Positions 8,329-16,758 of a stretch of 64,000 nt of DNA are shown in pieces. The number at the start of each line of letters is the position of its first letter. Position 1 is the first letter of the stretch. The DNA comes from CAWFMO01 sp963817065. Its GTDB lineage: Bacteria; Actinomycetota; Thermoleophilia; Solirubrobacterales; 70-9. Below the pieces are notes generated by a model. It had not been told where the DNA came from and did not search any database. It saw nothing but the letters and a program-made list of their open reading frames with translations. Location: assembly GCA_963817065.1 (NCBI GenBank), contig CAWFMO010000002.1:744001-808000 (forward strand), written 5' to 3'. The position numbers were made by a program, and so were the translations under genes.

Positions 8329-8856
8329 CTAGGAGCGGACAAACTCATCGGCCAGGAGGTCGAGAAGGACGCCGTCCTTCCAGTTGCCCTCGCGGTCGCG
8401 CATGTAGTTGCGCATCACGCCCACCTCCTGGAAGCCGACCTTGCGGTAGCAGGCGACCGCGACCTCGTTCTCGAGCTCGGGGTCGATCACGAGCCGGTGG
8501 AATCCCTGGTCGTCGATCAGGTGGGCGCAGAGGACCCGGACCAGCTCGGTGCCGAGCCCCTTGCCGTGGACCGCCGGATCGAGGAACAGGTCGAGGCCTG
8601 CGTGGCGGAACTGATCGTCGTCCTCGGCGTACCACTCGGTGTAGCCGACGACCTCGTCGTCGAGGAGCACGGTGTGCTGGACGGTGTCCTCCTCCTCGTC
8701 GGCGGGCCAGTCCTCGGAGAGGTCGCCCCACCAGCGCAGCACCTCGGGCGTCAGGTGGATCTCGCGCAGCCGCTCGCGGTGCTCGGGGGCGACCGGCACG
8801 AGCCGCAGCCGCTCGCCGCTCAGCTCGACGGCCTCGGGCGTCGGCTCAGCGGCCAT
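8329..8856 (-). CDS. GNAT-family N-acetyltransferase
   Basis: A 175-residue single GNAT domain. The acetyl-CoA pyrophosphate loop is VHGKGLGTELVRVLCAHL (Q/RxxGxG/A type), followed by the beta-5 segment RLVIDPELENEVAVACYRKVGF and the C-terminal VGVMRNYMRDREGNW. The latter resembles aminoglycoside 6'-N-acetyltransferase-like members, but resistance cannot be claimed. It overlaps the methyltransferase gene upstream by 11 bases and precedes the ABC pump by 17, so it belongs to the same transcription unit. Possible roles are acetylation of an amino sugar or of the exported compound. Confidence 0.82.
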   Translation of the reverse strand: MAAEPTPEAVELSGERLRLVPVAPEHRERLREIHLTPEVLRWWGDLSEDWPADEEEDTVQHTVLLDDEVVGYTEWYAEDDDQFRHAGLDLFLDPAVHGKGLGTELVRVLCAHLIDDQGFHRLVIDPELENEVAVACYRKVGFQEVGVMRNYMRDREGNWKDGVLLDLLADEFVRS

Positions 8857-9817
8857 CGAGCAGCTTTCGCCCCCGCCGCCCGGCCGCCGCGAGCCGGCGG
8901 CGGAGCTCGTCGCGCTCCTCGATCGCGGCGTCGCGGGTCCGCGTCAGATGGGCGTGTTCGATGATCGTCGCGTCGCGCTCGGCCTCGGCGTGGCGGGCCC
9001 GCGACTCCCAGGTGTCGGCGGCGTCCTGCCAGTGGCGGATCGCGACGCCGCCGGCGAGCACGACCATGCTCGGCAGCTCGGGCAGCTCGCCGTCGGCGGC
9101 GATCGCGAGCCCGTAGAGCTCCTCGCCCGGCCGCTGGCCGGCGAGCTTTCGCACCTGCGCGTCGAGGTTCTCGCCGGGGTCGTCGAGCGCCTGGCCGTCC
9201 TCGCCGCTCACCAGCGAGGCCATGTGGACCTGCTGGCGGTAGACGCCGACGTTCGCGAAGCGGCCCGCGAGCTCCTCGCGCAGCTCCTCGGTCGTCATCT
9301 CGTGGACGTGGAACGGGTTGTCCTCGCGGTAGACGCCGCGGTTCGGGCTCGAGATCGCGAGCGCGCCCTCGGGCGAGGTCACGCGGCGGAGCTCGTCGAG
9401 CGCGACCTGGTGCTCGACGACGTGCTCGATCGCCTCGAAGCAGACGACGAGGTCGAAGCTGTCGTCGGCGAACGGCAGCGACATCAGGTTGGCGACGTCG
9501 AAGCGCGCGACGTCGCCGTAGCGGTCCTGGGCGAAGGCGACGGTCGGGCCGTCGGCGTCGACTCCGGCGACGCTGTGGGCGCCGGCGCGGGCGAGGATCG
9601 CCGAGCCGTAACCCGCCCCGCAGCCGGCGTCGAGGACGACCTTGCCGGGGGCGAGGGTCGCCGCGAGCTCGTAGCGCGCGAGGTGCTCGGCCTCGACGAT
9701 GTGGTCGGGGTGGGCGCCGGGGACCAGCCGCTCGCCGGTCAGCGGGAGAGTAGGCGCCGCCTCCTCCGCTTCGCGTCCGGGGGCGGCTTGGTCGGCTTTC
9801 GGGCTGGGCTCGCTCAT
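8846..9817 (-). CDS. Class I SAM-dependent methyltransferase with C-terminal coiled coil
   Basis: Starts at ATG 9817. The segment LPLTGERLVPG is a common opening of methyltransferases in polysaccharide clusters. Motif I is VVLDAGCGAGYGSA, motif II VAGVDADG, and motif III/IV is DSFDLVVCFEAIEHV, typical of the UbiE/Methyltransf_11 group. Residues about 265-320 form an Arg/Glu-rich helix (RARHAEAERDATIIEHAH and EERDELRRRLA), a likely coiled coil for oligomerisation or partner binding. ATGA overlap with the upstream methyltransferase gene indicates coupling. In this context, sugar O- or N-methylation is plausible; the substrate is unknown. Confidence 0.85.
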   Translation of the reverse strand: MSEPSPKADQAAPGREAEEAAPTLPLTGERLVPGAHPDHIVEAEHLARYELAATLAPGKVVLDAGCGAGYGSAILARAGAHSVAGVDADGPTVAFAQDRYGDVARFDVANLMSLPFADDSFDLVVCFEAIEHVVEHQVALDELRRVTSPEGALAISSPNRGVYREDNPFHVHEMTTEELREELAGRFANVGVYRQQVHMASLVSGEDGQALDDPGENLDAQVRKLAGQRPGEELYGLAIAADGELPELPSMVVLAGGVAIRHWQDAADTWESRARHAEAERDATIIEHAHLTRTRDAAIEERDELRRRLAAAGRRGRKLLDGR

Positions 9818-10635
9818 GTCCAGGCCAGGAACAGCCCGCGGTCGCCCTCGCCGTACTGGGGGTGGGCCATCGGCGGCGGGTCGACCTGCTCGCAGAGGCG
9901 GAAGCCGCTCACGGCGCACATCTCCTCGACCGCGGCGACGTTCGGGATCAGGCTCAGGATTCCGGTCGCCGAGGCGACCGGGTTGTCCTCGGAGTCCTCC
10001 TCGGCGTAGGCGGCGAAGCTCGCCGGCTGGAGCGCGGTGTGCGCGGCGCCGCGGCCCCAGGCCAGCGGCTCGGCCTGGCGCGTGAGCTGGGTCTCGATCA
10101 CGCAGAGGCGCTTCGCGAGCCGGCGCGCCATCCGGATCGCCCCCGTCGGGTCCTCGACGTGGTAGATCAGCCCGAGCAGCAGGACGACGTCGAATCTGCC
10201 GACCTCGTCGGGGTCGAGTGCGTAGACGTCGCCGGTCTCGAAGGAGATCTCCTCGGCGGGGATCCCGAGCTGCTCGGCGACGAGCCGGGCGCGGATCACG
10301 TTGACCTCGCGGATGTCGATCCCGAGCACGCTCTTGGCGCCGAGCTCGAGCATCCGGTGCGAGAACCAGCCCTCGTTGCAGGCGAGGTCGACGACGGTCC
10401 CGTCGGGGGAGGTCGAGAGCAGCGCCTCCTTGACCGCCGGCTCCATCATCGCCAGCCGGGTCTCGTGGATCGCGGGCAGGTGCGGGCCGTGGATCGGGGC
10501 CTCGACCCCGGGCGCGAGCTGCCACGGGTACATCCACGCGGGCGGGCTCGCGAGCTGCCGGCTGAGCTCGTCGGATACGGGGCGCTTGGTGCTCTCGACG
10601 CGGGTCGCGAGCCGCGACTGGAGCCGGTTGATCAG
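9814..10635 (-). CDS. Class I SAM methyltransferase (CmoB/DUF1698-like), start codon unusual
   Basis: The SAM site is VVDLACNEGWFSHRML, followed by VLGIDIREVN and VVLLLGLIYHVEDP, which resembles CmoB/DUF1698-type methyltransferases, where a Trp-rich segment (here WMYPWQLAPGVEAPIHG) precedes the domain. Protein-like sequence (INRLQSRLATRVESTK) continues upstream of the first ATG (10533) as far as the mutase stop codon, but that stretch has no ATG, GTG or TTG. The only candidate at the junction is CTG at 10635, overlapping the mutase TGA as CTGA. I annotate from there; the safe alternative is ATG 10533 (239 residues). Downstream coupling is ATGA. Likely a sugar or metabolite methyltransferase. 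Confidence 0.75.
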   Translation of the reverse strand: MINRLQSRLATRVESTKRPVSDELSRQLASPPAWMYPWQLAPGVEAPIHGPHLPAIHETRLAMMEPAVKEALLSTSPDGTVVDLACNEGWFSHRMLELGAKSVLGIDIREVNVIRARLVAEQLGIPAEEISFETGDVYALDPDEVGRFDVVLLLGLIYHVEDPTGAIRMARRLAKRLCVIETQLTRQAEPLAWGRGAAHTALQPASFAAYAEEDSEDNPVASATGILSLIPNVAAVEEMCAVSGFRLCEQVDPPPMAHPQYGEGDRGLFLAWT

Positions 10636-12305
10636 AAGAACGCCCCGCCCTGGTACTCGCCGAAGACGTCTCGCATCGCGCCGCAGACCTCGCCGATCGA
10701 TGCGCCTTCGCGGAGCGCCTCCTTGATCGGATAGAGCAGGTTGCCGTCGCCCTCGGCGACCTCGCGGAGCTCGTCGAGCTTCTTCTCGACCGCCTCCTGG
10801 TCGCGGTTGCCCTTCCACTTCTCGAGCCGCTCGAGCTGGCGCTTCTCGGACTCGGGGTCGACCTTGAGGATGTCGACGTCGTCGATCTGGTCGGTGACGT
10901 ATTTGTTGACGCCGACGACGATGTCCTGGCCGGTCCGGTAGCGCTCGTGGTAGGAGAGCGCCGACTCCTCGATCTCGCGCTGGATGAAGTCGAGCGAGTT
11001 GACCGAGCCGCCGAGGTCCTCGACCTTCTTCATCAGCTCCCACGAGCGCTCCTCGATCTCGTCGGTGAGGTTCTCGACGAAGTAGGAGCCGGCGAACGGG
11101 TCGACGGTCTCGGCGACGCCCGACTCGTGGGCGAGGACCTGCTGGGTCCGCAGGGCGATGCGCGCGGACCTTTCTGTCGGCAGCGCGAGCGCCTCGTCGA
11201 AGCCGTTCGTGTGCAGGCTCTGGGTCCCGCCGGCGACCGCGGCGAAGCCCTGGAGCGCGACGCGGATGATGTTGACCTCGGGCTGCTGGGCCTGGAGCGT
11301 GACGCCACCCGTCTGGGTGTGGAAGCGGATCCGCTGCGCGGCGTCGTCGCTCGCGCCGAAGCGCTCTTTCATGATCTTGGCCCACATCCGGCGCGCGGCG
11401 CGGAACTTGGCGATCTCCTGGAAGACGTTGTTGTGGCAGTTGAAGAAGAACGCGAGCCGCTTGCCGAAGCGGTCGATCTCGAGCCCCGCGGCGAGCCCGG
11501 CCTCGACGTAGGCGATCGCGTTGGCGAGCGTGAACGCGACCTCCTGGACCGCCGAGCAGCCCTTCTCGCGCATGTGGTACCCGGAGATCGAGATCGTGTT
11601 CCACTTCGGGACGTTCTCGTCGCAGTAGGCGAAGATGTCTGTCGTCAGCCGCATCGTCGGCTCGGGCGGGTAGATGTAGTTGCCGCGCGAGACGTACTCC
11701 TTGAGGACGTCGTTCTGGACCGTCCCCCGGAGCTCGCTCGAGGGCACTCCCTGCTCCTCGCCGACCAGTTCGTAGAGCAGCAGCAGGATCGCCGCCGGGG
11801 CGTTGATCGTCATCGAGGTCGAGACGTCGGCGAGCGAGATCGCCTCGAAGCAGATCCGCATGTCCTCGATCGTGTCGATCGGGACCCCCGTCCTCCCGAC
11901 CTCGCCGGCGCAGAGCGGGTCGTCGGAGTCCTTGCCGAGCTGGGTCGGCAGGTCGAAGGCCATCGAGAGCCCGGTCGAGCCGTGCTCGGTCAGGTAGCGG
12001 TAGCGCTCGTTCGTGTCCTCGGGGCTCGCGAATCCGGCGTACTGGCGCATCGTCCAGGTTCGGTCGCGGTACATCCGCTCGTGGATCCCGCGCGTGAAGG
12101 GGTACTCGCCCGGCTCGCCGAGGCGCTCGGGAAGCCCGGGGGCGACGTCGCCCTCGTCGTAGACCGACTCGATCTCGATCCCGGAATCGGTGAAGACGCG
12201 CTCGTCGTCGGGCCCGACGAGCGGCGCGATGTAGCGGGCGTCGTCCTCGTCGATCGCCGACGGGGAGCCGTTTTCGCCGGACTTCGGCTTCGGGCGCGTG
12301 GCCAT
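10632..12305 (-). CDS. Methylmalonyl-CoA mutase large (catalytic) subunit, lacking the B12 domain
   Basis: A 557-residue TIM-barrel half of an acyl-CoA mutase. It has RGIHERMYRDRTWTMRQYAGF, then STGLSMAFDLPTQLG, YIYPPEPTMR, SISGYHMREKG and GGTQSLHTNGFDEALALP. The Tyr of RQYAGF and the Arg of EPTMR correspond to residues that specify methylmalonyl-CoA in the known family (isobutyryl-CoA mutases change both). The separate cobalamin-binding subunit needed for activity is not in this window, although the epimerase gene is (43579). It carries out succinyl-CoA/methylmalonyl-CoA interconversion in propionate metabolism. It is oddly the first gene before two methyltransferases and an efflux pump; TATCCT lies nine bases before the ATG. 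Confidence 0.88.
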   Translation of the reverse strand: MATRPKPKSGENGSPSAIDEDDARYIAPLVGPDDERVFTDSGIEIESVYDEGDVAPGLPERLGEPGEYPFTRGIHERMYRDRTWTMRQYAGFASPEDTNERYRYLTEHGSTGLSMAFDLPTQLGKDSDDPLCAGEVGRTGVPIDTIEDMRICFEAISLADVSTSMTINAPAAILLLLYELVGEEQGVPSSELRGTVQNDVLKEYVSRGNYIYPPEPTMRLTTDIFAYCDENVPKWNTISISGYHMREKGCSAVQEVAFTLANAIAYVEAGLAAGLEIDRFGKRLAFFFNCHNNVFQEIAKFRAARRMWAKIMKERFGASDDAAQRIRFHTQTGGVTLQAQQPEVNIIRVALQGFAAVAGGTQSLHTNGFDEALALPTERSARIALRTQQVLAHESGVAETVDPFAGSYFVENLTDEIEERSWELMKKVEDLGGSVNSLDFIQREIEESALSYHERYRTGQDIVVGVNKYVTDQIDDVDILKVDPESEKRQLERLEKWKGNRDQEAVEKKLDELREVAEGDGNLLYPIKEALREGASIGEVCGAMRDVFGEYQGGAFF

Positions 12306-12327
12306 CTAGGTCAGAGGATAGATGGGC

Positions 12328-13389
12328 TCAGGTGCTTCGCATGCTGCGCAGCTTGCCGCGCACCCGCCACCAGGCGCGCTTCGCGGGGCCGTGGCCGGCG
12401 GGCACGGGCACGGGCTGCGCGGGCGCGGGCGGCGCCTGGGCGGGCTCCTCGGCGCCGCCGCCGTTGTGGCCGCGCATCTCGAGCATCGTCGCGCCGGGCC
12501 GCTCGGGGCGGTGGATCACCTCGCCGCGGTAGACGTGCGGGACCATCTCGCCGCTCGCGAGGTTGCGGACGTCGCGGAGCTGGACCTCGCCCTTGACGAG
12601 GTCGGTCCCCTGCGGCGAGTAGAAGAGCGAGTCCTCGAAGTAGTAGTGGGTCACCTGGCTCAGCCGCGTGCGCTCCGGGTCGAGGACCGCGCTGCCGCCG
12701 TGGTGGAGGTTCGCCGCCCAGATCATCGCCTGGCCCTTCCTCATGTGGAGCTCCTCGGGCTCGAGCCCGTTGACCGCCATCAGCCGCCGCAGCGCCTCGA
12801 CGTAGCGGACGTAGCTCTCCTGCGAGGCGGGCAGCCCGAGGTCGGGCATCTCGTAGACCGGGAGCCGGTGGCTGCCCGGGAAGTAGAAGAGCGGGCCGTT
12901 GTCGTGATCGACGTCCTCGAGCGCGACCCAGGCGCCGCACATGAATCGCTGCGGGATGCAGTGGAAGTGGATCGCGTCGTTGTGGATGTCCTGCTGTGTC
13001 CCGACCTCGAAGTTGAGGGTCTGGAACGGGATCGGCTCGCGCCGGTAGAGCGTCCGCAGCAGGTCGAGCACCTTCGGCGAGAGCGCGATCTCGCGGACCG
13101 CCGGCATCTCGGAGTCCTGGATCCGGGTGTCGTAGCTGTCGCGGCTCTTGCCGAACTGCCCCCGCAACCCCTCGACCGCCGCGTCCATCGTCGCCTCGGG
13201 AATCTCGGGGTCGATGACCGCGTATCCGCGCTCCGAAAACTCGGTCGCGAGCCGGCGCTGCTCGTCGTCGAGATCGGACGCCTCGAGCAGCTCGTCGAAG
13301 AACGGGGACTCGGTCCAGGGAACCGCCATCGTCGCCGCGTCCCAGGTCTCCGGCGCCGGGGTCGGCAGAGAGGTCGCTCGGGTCGCCAT
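12328..13389 (-). CDS. Phytanoyl-CoA dioxygenase (PhyH) family protein
   Basis: A 353-residue Fe(II)/2-oxoglutarate-dependent dioxygenase. FSERGYAVIDPEIPEATMDA is the usual PhyH start. The iron ligands are seen as HNDAIHFH (HxD) and, about 110 residues later, ANLHHGGSAVLD; GPLFYFPGSHRLP is the conserved strand before it. The last 70 residues are Pro/Ala-rich and probably flexible, ending in a basic segment. Members hydroxylate lipids, amino acids or glycan components. Here it lies between the O-acyltransferase and the mutase gene with small gaps, so glycan or lipid tailoring is possible. TATCCT at 13397-13402 (minus) seven bases before the ATG suggests a leaderless start. Confidence 0.85.
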   Translation of the reverse strand: MATRATSLPTPAPETWDAATMAVPWTESPFFDELLEASDLDDEQRRLATEFSERGYAVIDPEIPEATMDAAVEGLRGQFGKSRDSYDTRIQDSEMPAVREIALSPKVLDLLRTLYRREPIPFQTLNFEVGTQQDIHNDAIHFHCIPQRFMCGAWVALEDVDHDNGPLFYFPGSHRLPVYEMPDLGLPASQESYVRYVEALRRLMAVNGLEPEELHMRKGQAMIWAANLHHGGSAVLDPERTRLSQVTHYYFEDSLFYSPQGTDLVKGEVQLRDVRNLASGEMVPHVYRGEVIHRPERPGATMLEMRGHNGGGAEEPAQAPPAPAQPVPVPAGHGPAKRAWWRVRGKLRSMRST

Positions 13390-13396
13390 CGCCCTG

Positions 13397-13402
13397 AGGA
13401 TA
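13397..13402 (-). promoter_or_regulatory. -10-like hexamer before the PhyH gene
   Basis: TATCCT on the minus strand, seven bases before the ATG at 13389 and inside the 33-base gap after the acyltransferase gene. No ribosome binding site is seen, so an internal leaderless transcript is likely. Confidence 0.4.
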
Positions 13403-13422
13403 GAACGGCCCCGCGCGACGCG

Positions 13423-14583
13423 TTACTTGAACTTCAGGAACGGCTTCTCGACCAGGTAGTAGCTCGCGGCGGCGACCGGAACCGTGATCGCGATCGTCGT
13501 CACCGTCAACAGGCTCAGCGAGGTATCTGGGATCCAGTCGAAGTAGATCTTCTGCGCCACGGTCACGTGGTAGAGGAAGACGCCGTAGGAGACGAGCCCG
13601 AGCCACGCGATCAGCGGCTGGGCGAGCAGGCGGCGGACGAGCCCCCGACTCTGGTCTCCGAACACCGCCGGCAGCACCAGCAGCGCGGCAGCGAGCCCGT
13701 AGCCGACGCGCTCGAGCAGCAGCTCGGTGCCGGTGCGGATCTCGAGCGGGTCGGTCGGGACGACGACGTAGGCGACGAGCAGGAAGACCGCGATCCCCGC
13801 CCCCCAGGCGAGCTCGGGGCGCTCGGTGAGGCGCGGGCCGCGCAACTCGCCGTAGGCGGCCGAGAGCACCGCGAGCGCCATCCCGAACGCGAACCAGATG
13901 AAGGTGCCGGTGAGGTTGAAGCCGAGCCAGAAGAGGTCGGGGTCGTCGAACGAGCGGTCGTAGGCGAACAGCGAGGCGGCGGCGAGCGCCGCGAGCAGCG
14001 TCAGGTGGATCGCGACCGAGCCCCCGCGCGAGCGCCGGGCGGTCAGCGCCTTCGCGCCGACCGCGTAGAACGGGAGCGCGAGGTAGAAGGACGCCTCGAT
14101 CGCGAGGCTCCAGGTCTGGGGGATGCCGCAGAAGAGGAACACGTCGCCGCAGTCGGCGGCATCCGTGAAGGGCAAGGTCTGGATCAGCAGGAAGTACTCC
14201 CACCAGTTGTCCTTGAGCAGGTCGAGCCCAATCAACCCGGGCCAGATCGCGAGCACGGTCAGCGCGACCCAGTAGCCGGGCAGGATCCGCAGCGCGCGGC
14301 GGCGCGCGTAGTCGCGGATCCGCGGCGCCGCGGCGCCGCCGAAGCGCTCGGCGATGAACGGGCGGAAGAGCAGGAAGCCCGAGATCACGAAGAAGAGGAC
14401 GACGCCGATGTTCAGGTGCGCGAGCACCGGGCCGTAGGTCTCGTTGAAGAACGCCTGGGTCAGGTAGCCCATGTGATGGAGGAGGACGGCGAAGACCGCG
14501 ATCGCGCGCAGCGAGTCGAAGAGCGGGAACCGCGGATGCCCCGGCGGCGGGGATACCGACTCTGGTGCTCCCTCGATGCTCAA
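13423..14583 (-). CDS. Acyltransferase family 3 (OafA/YrhL-like) membrane protein
   Basis: A 386-residue multi-span protein of the acyltransferase-3 family. The N-terminus has FDSLRAIAVFAVLLHHMGY with the catalytic-region His pair, then LFFVISGFLLFRPFIAE, followed by RRALRILPGYWVALTVL; about ten membrane segments follow. The family moves acetyl or other acyl groups from CoA across the membrane to extracytoplasmic sugars, such as O-antigen or exopolysaccharide. The ATG overlaps the stop of the Wzm-like permease gene (ATGA), which ties O-acylation to the glycan exported by that pump. Confidence 0.88.
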   Translation of the reverse strand: MSIEGAPESVSPPPGHPRFPLFDSLRAIAVFAVLLHHMGYLTQAFFNETYGPVLAHLNIGVVLFFVISGFLLFRPFIAERFGGAAAPRIRDYARRRALRILPGYWVALTVLAIWPGLIGLDLLKDNWWEYFLLIQTLPFTDAADCGDVFLFCGIPQTWSLAIEASFYLALPFYAVGAKALTARRSRGGSVAIHLTLLAALAAASLFAYDRSFDDPDLFWLGFNLTGTFIWFAFGMALAVLSAAYGELRGPRLTERPELAWGAGIAVFLLVAYVVVPTDPLEIRTGTELLLERVGYGLAAALLVLPAVFGDQSRGLVRRLLAQPLIAWLGLVSYGVFLYHVTVAQKIYFDWIPDTSLSLLTVTTIAITVPVAAASYYLVEKPFLKFK

Positions 14584-15383
14584 AGCTGTTCGGCGAGCCG
14601 CGGCGCGACGCGGCGGTGCAGGGTGACGCTGGCGACGATCGCCGCGAGCACGATCATCGCCGGGATCGCGAGCCTCCCGGCGCCGCCGATCGCCCCGACC
14701 GCCGAGGGGATGCTCGGATCGATCAGCGTGTGCCCCATCTGGGTCATGATCACGGCGAGCGGGTTGAGCATCATCGCCTCGCGCAGGTCCTCGGGCGCCT
14801 GCTTGATCGTGTAGATCACCGGCGTGCCCCAGAACAGGACCTGGAGGAAAACCTCCGAGATCGGCGCCATGTCGCGGAACGGGACGTAGAGGTTCGCGAA
14901 CAGCGATGCGAACGCGGTGCTGATCACGAGCAGCGCCCCGAGCAGGAGCGGGAACTGGAGCCAGTCGAGCCGCACCTCGACCCCGCTCAGCGCGATGAAG
15001 AAGAGCACCGCGACCATGTTGAGGCAGAGGTTGAAGAACGAGCGCAGCGCGACCGAGAGCGGGATCGCGAGCAGCGGCATCGGCACCTTGCGGATCAGCG
15101 ACTCGTGCTGGACCAGCGAGGCGACCGACTGCGAGACCGTCTCCTGGAAGTAGTTGAAGAGCACGAGCGCGGCGATCAGGTAGGCCTCGTAGTGCGGGAT
15201 CTCGTCGCCGATCTCGAGGATCTCGGTGAACGCGAAGTAGATGACCCCGAACAGCATCAGCGGCTTGGCGAGCGTCCAGAAGTAGCCGAGGACGTTGCCG
15301 TAGTAGCGGAGCTTGAAATCGGTGATCGCGAGGCTGATCGTCAGCCGCCAGAAGCGCCGCAGCTCGTCCCGGTCGATCGCCAT
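14580..15383 (-). CDS. Polysaccharide ABC exporter permease, Wzm/TagG-like
   Basis: A 267-residue ABC-2 permease that begins with FWRLTISLAITDFKLRYYGN and VLGYFWTLAKPLMLFGVIYF, the hallmark of Wzm/TagG polysaccharide exporters. Later come LVLFNYFQETVSQSVASLV, HESLIRKVPMPLLAIPLS and LFWGTPVIYTIKQAPE, and six membrane helices in all. With the adjacent ATPase it moves a lipid-linked glycan through the inner membrane. It starts one base inside the ATPase stop (TGATG) and overlaps the acyltransferase start downstream, so the three are coupled. Confidence 0.92.
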   Translation of the reverse strand: MAIDRDELRRFWRLTISLAITDFKLRYYGNVLGYFWTLAKPLMLFGVIYFAFTEILEIGDEIPHYEAYLIAALVLFNYFQETVSQSVASLVQHESLIRKVPMPLLAIPLSVALRSFFNLCLNMVAVLFFIALSGVEVRLDWLQFPLLLGALLVISTAFASLFANLYVPFRDMAPISEVFLQVLFWGTPVIYTIKQAPEDLREAMMLNPLAVIMTQMGHTLIDPSIPSAVGAIGGAGRLAIPAMIVLAAIVASVTLHRRVAPRLAEQL

Positions 15384-16687
15384 CAGGTCCGGCTCACCGA
15401 TATCTCGTGCGGGAGGTCGGCCGCGGCGCCGGTCCAGGTCTCGCCGCGGACGGTGAAGCTTGCGAACCCGTAGCGGATGTCGGCCGAGCGGGCGGCATCG
15501 CGGTGGGCGACCCCGGGGGTGATCGTGTAGGTGCCGAGCCCGAGGCTGTTGTCGAGCTCGATCCGCAGCGTCGCGCGCTCGCCGGCGGCGAAGTCGGGGG
15601 TCGAGACGTCGGCCCAGAGCGTGTTCGAGGCGAAGGCGATGTCGCCGGCCTCGCGGTGGAGCTGGATCCCGAGCACCGGGCCGGCCATCGGCTCGTTGAA
15701 CTCGACCAGCGCGCAGAGCGCGATCGGCTCGCCCTGGCGCAGGGTCGCGTGGCGCTCGCCAGAAGCGTCCTCGACCCAGGCGTCGACGATCGTCGCGGCG
15801 CCGTCGCCGAAGCGGGTCGAGTCGCTCTCCTCGATCCCCTTCGCGAGCACCTCCTCGGATTCGAGCGCCGCGGCCTCGCGGTAGCGCTCGCCGACCTCCT
15901 CGGGATCGCCGTCGGCGACCACGGTCCCCTTCTCGAGCATGATCGCGCGGTCGCAGAACCGCTTGACGTGCTCCATCGAGTGGGTGACGAGGACGATCGT
16001 CCTCCCCTCGCGCTTCATCCTCCGGAACGCCTCGTAGCACTTCTCCTGGAACGCGCCGTCGCCGACGGCGAGCACCTCGTCGAGCAGCAGGACCTCGGCG
16101 TCGACCTGGATCGCGGTCGAGAACGCGAGCCGGACCAGCATCCCGGAGGAGTAGTTCTTGAGCTTGAGCTCGGTGAAGTCCTCGAGCCCGGCGAACTCGA
16201 CGATCGAGTCGAAGCGGGCCATCGTCTCGGCGCGCGAGAGCCCGAGCATCGTGCCGTTGATCAGCACGTTGTCGCGCGCGACCATCTCCTGGTTGAAGCC
16301 GACCCCGAGCTCGATGAACGGCGAGACGCGGCCGCGGACGTCGACGACGCCGGAGTCGGGCCGGTAGATCCCGGCGAGCAGCTTGAGCAGCGTCGACTTG
16401 CCGCTCCCGTTGCGGCCGACGATCCCGAAGAACTCGCCCTGCTTGACGTCGAAGGAGATCCCGCGGGCGGCGGGGACCTCGAACTTCGGGATCCGCTCGA
16501 ACGGGTGCAGGACGCGCTCCTTGAGCGTCGCTCGGCGGTGCTTGGGGATCAGGAACGTCTTCTCGAGCTCGCGGACCGAGATCGCCTTCGGGGCGCGGGT
16601 GAGCTGGTCGCGCCTGGCGACGCGCAGGCTCTCCGACGCGCCGACGTTCGCGCCCCGATTCTCCCGCTCTTGCGCCCGGGCTTCCAT
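15383..16687 (-). CDS. Polysaccharide ABC exporter ATPase with C-terminal carbohydrate-binding domain, Wzt-like
   Basis: The ATPase domain (residues about 30-270) has Walker A GRNGSGKSTLLKLLAG, signature YSSGMLVRLAFS and Walker B VLLLDEVLAVGD, followed by the switch His in VTHSMEHVKRFC. Residues about 285-430 form a beta sandwich like the Wzt C-terminal domain (LGIQLHREAGDIAFASNTLW; LGLGTYTITPGVAH), which in characterised exporters recognises the non-reducing end modification of the finished chain. I chose ATG 16687, eleven codons inside the longest frame; AGGGTA (TACCCT minus) nine bases ahead could be its -10. The modification it reads here could be made by the neighbouring methyltransferases or acyltransferase; that is inference. 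Confidence 0.9.
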   Translation of the reverse strand: MEARAQERENRGANVGASESLRVARRDQLTRAPKAISVRELEKTFLIPKHRRATLKERVLHPFERIPKFEVPAARGISFDVKQGEFFGIVGRNGSGKSTLLKLLAGIYRPDSGVVDVRGRVSPFIELGVGFNQEMVARDNVLINGTMLGLSRAETMARFDSIVEFAGLEDFTELKLKNYSSGMLVRLAFSTAIQVDAEVLLLDEVLAVGDGAFQEKCYEAFRRMKREGRTIVLVTHSMEHVKRFCDRAIMLEKGTVVADGDPEEVGERYREAAALESEEVLAKGIEESDSTRFGDGAATIVDAWVEDASGERHATLRQGEPIALCALVEFNEPMAGPVLGIQLHREAGDIAFASNTLWADVSTPDFAAGERATLRIELDNSLGLGTYTITPGVAHRDAARSADIRYGFASFTVRGETWTGAAADLPHEISVSRT

Positions 16688-16758
16688 CGCCGGGCGAGGG
16701 TAGCGGCTGGGTGACGGCACCGGCGATGCTTTGACGCCAGCCTAGAATCGCCCCGGAC

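Noticed and set aside
12322..14814. An 830-codon plus-strand open frame opposite acyltransferase, PhyH and permease genes
   Set aside because: High GC leaves few stops in the antisense frames. The reading is Arg/Val/Glu/Gly-rich with no domain, while the minus strand holds clear families.
16731..16748. TTGACG and TAGAAT as a promoter for the WecG-like gene
   Set aside because: Spacing is only six bases, so they cannot be a -35/-10 pair. TAGAAT alone may still be a -10.
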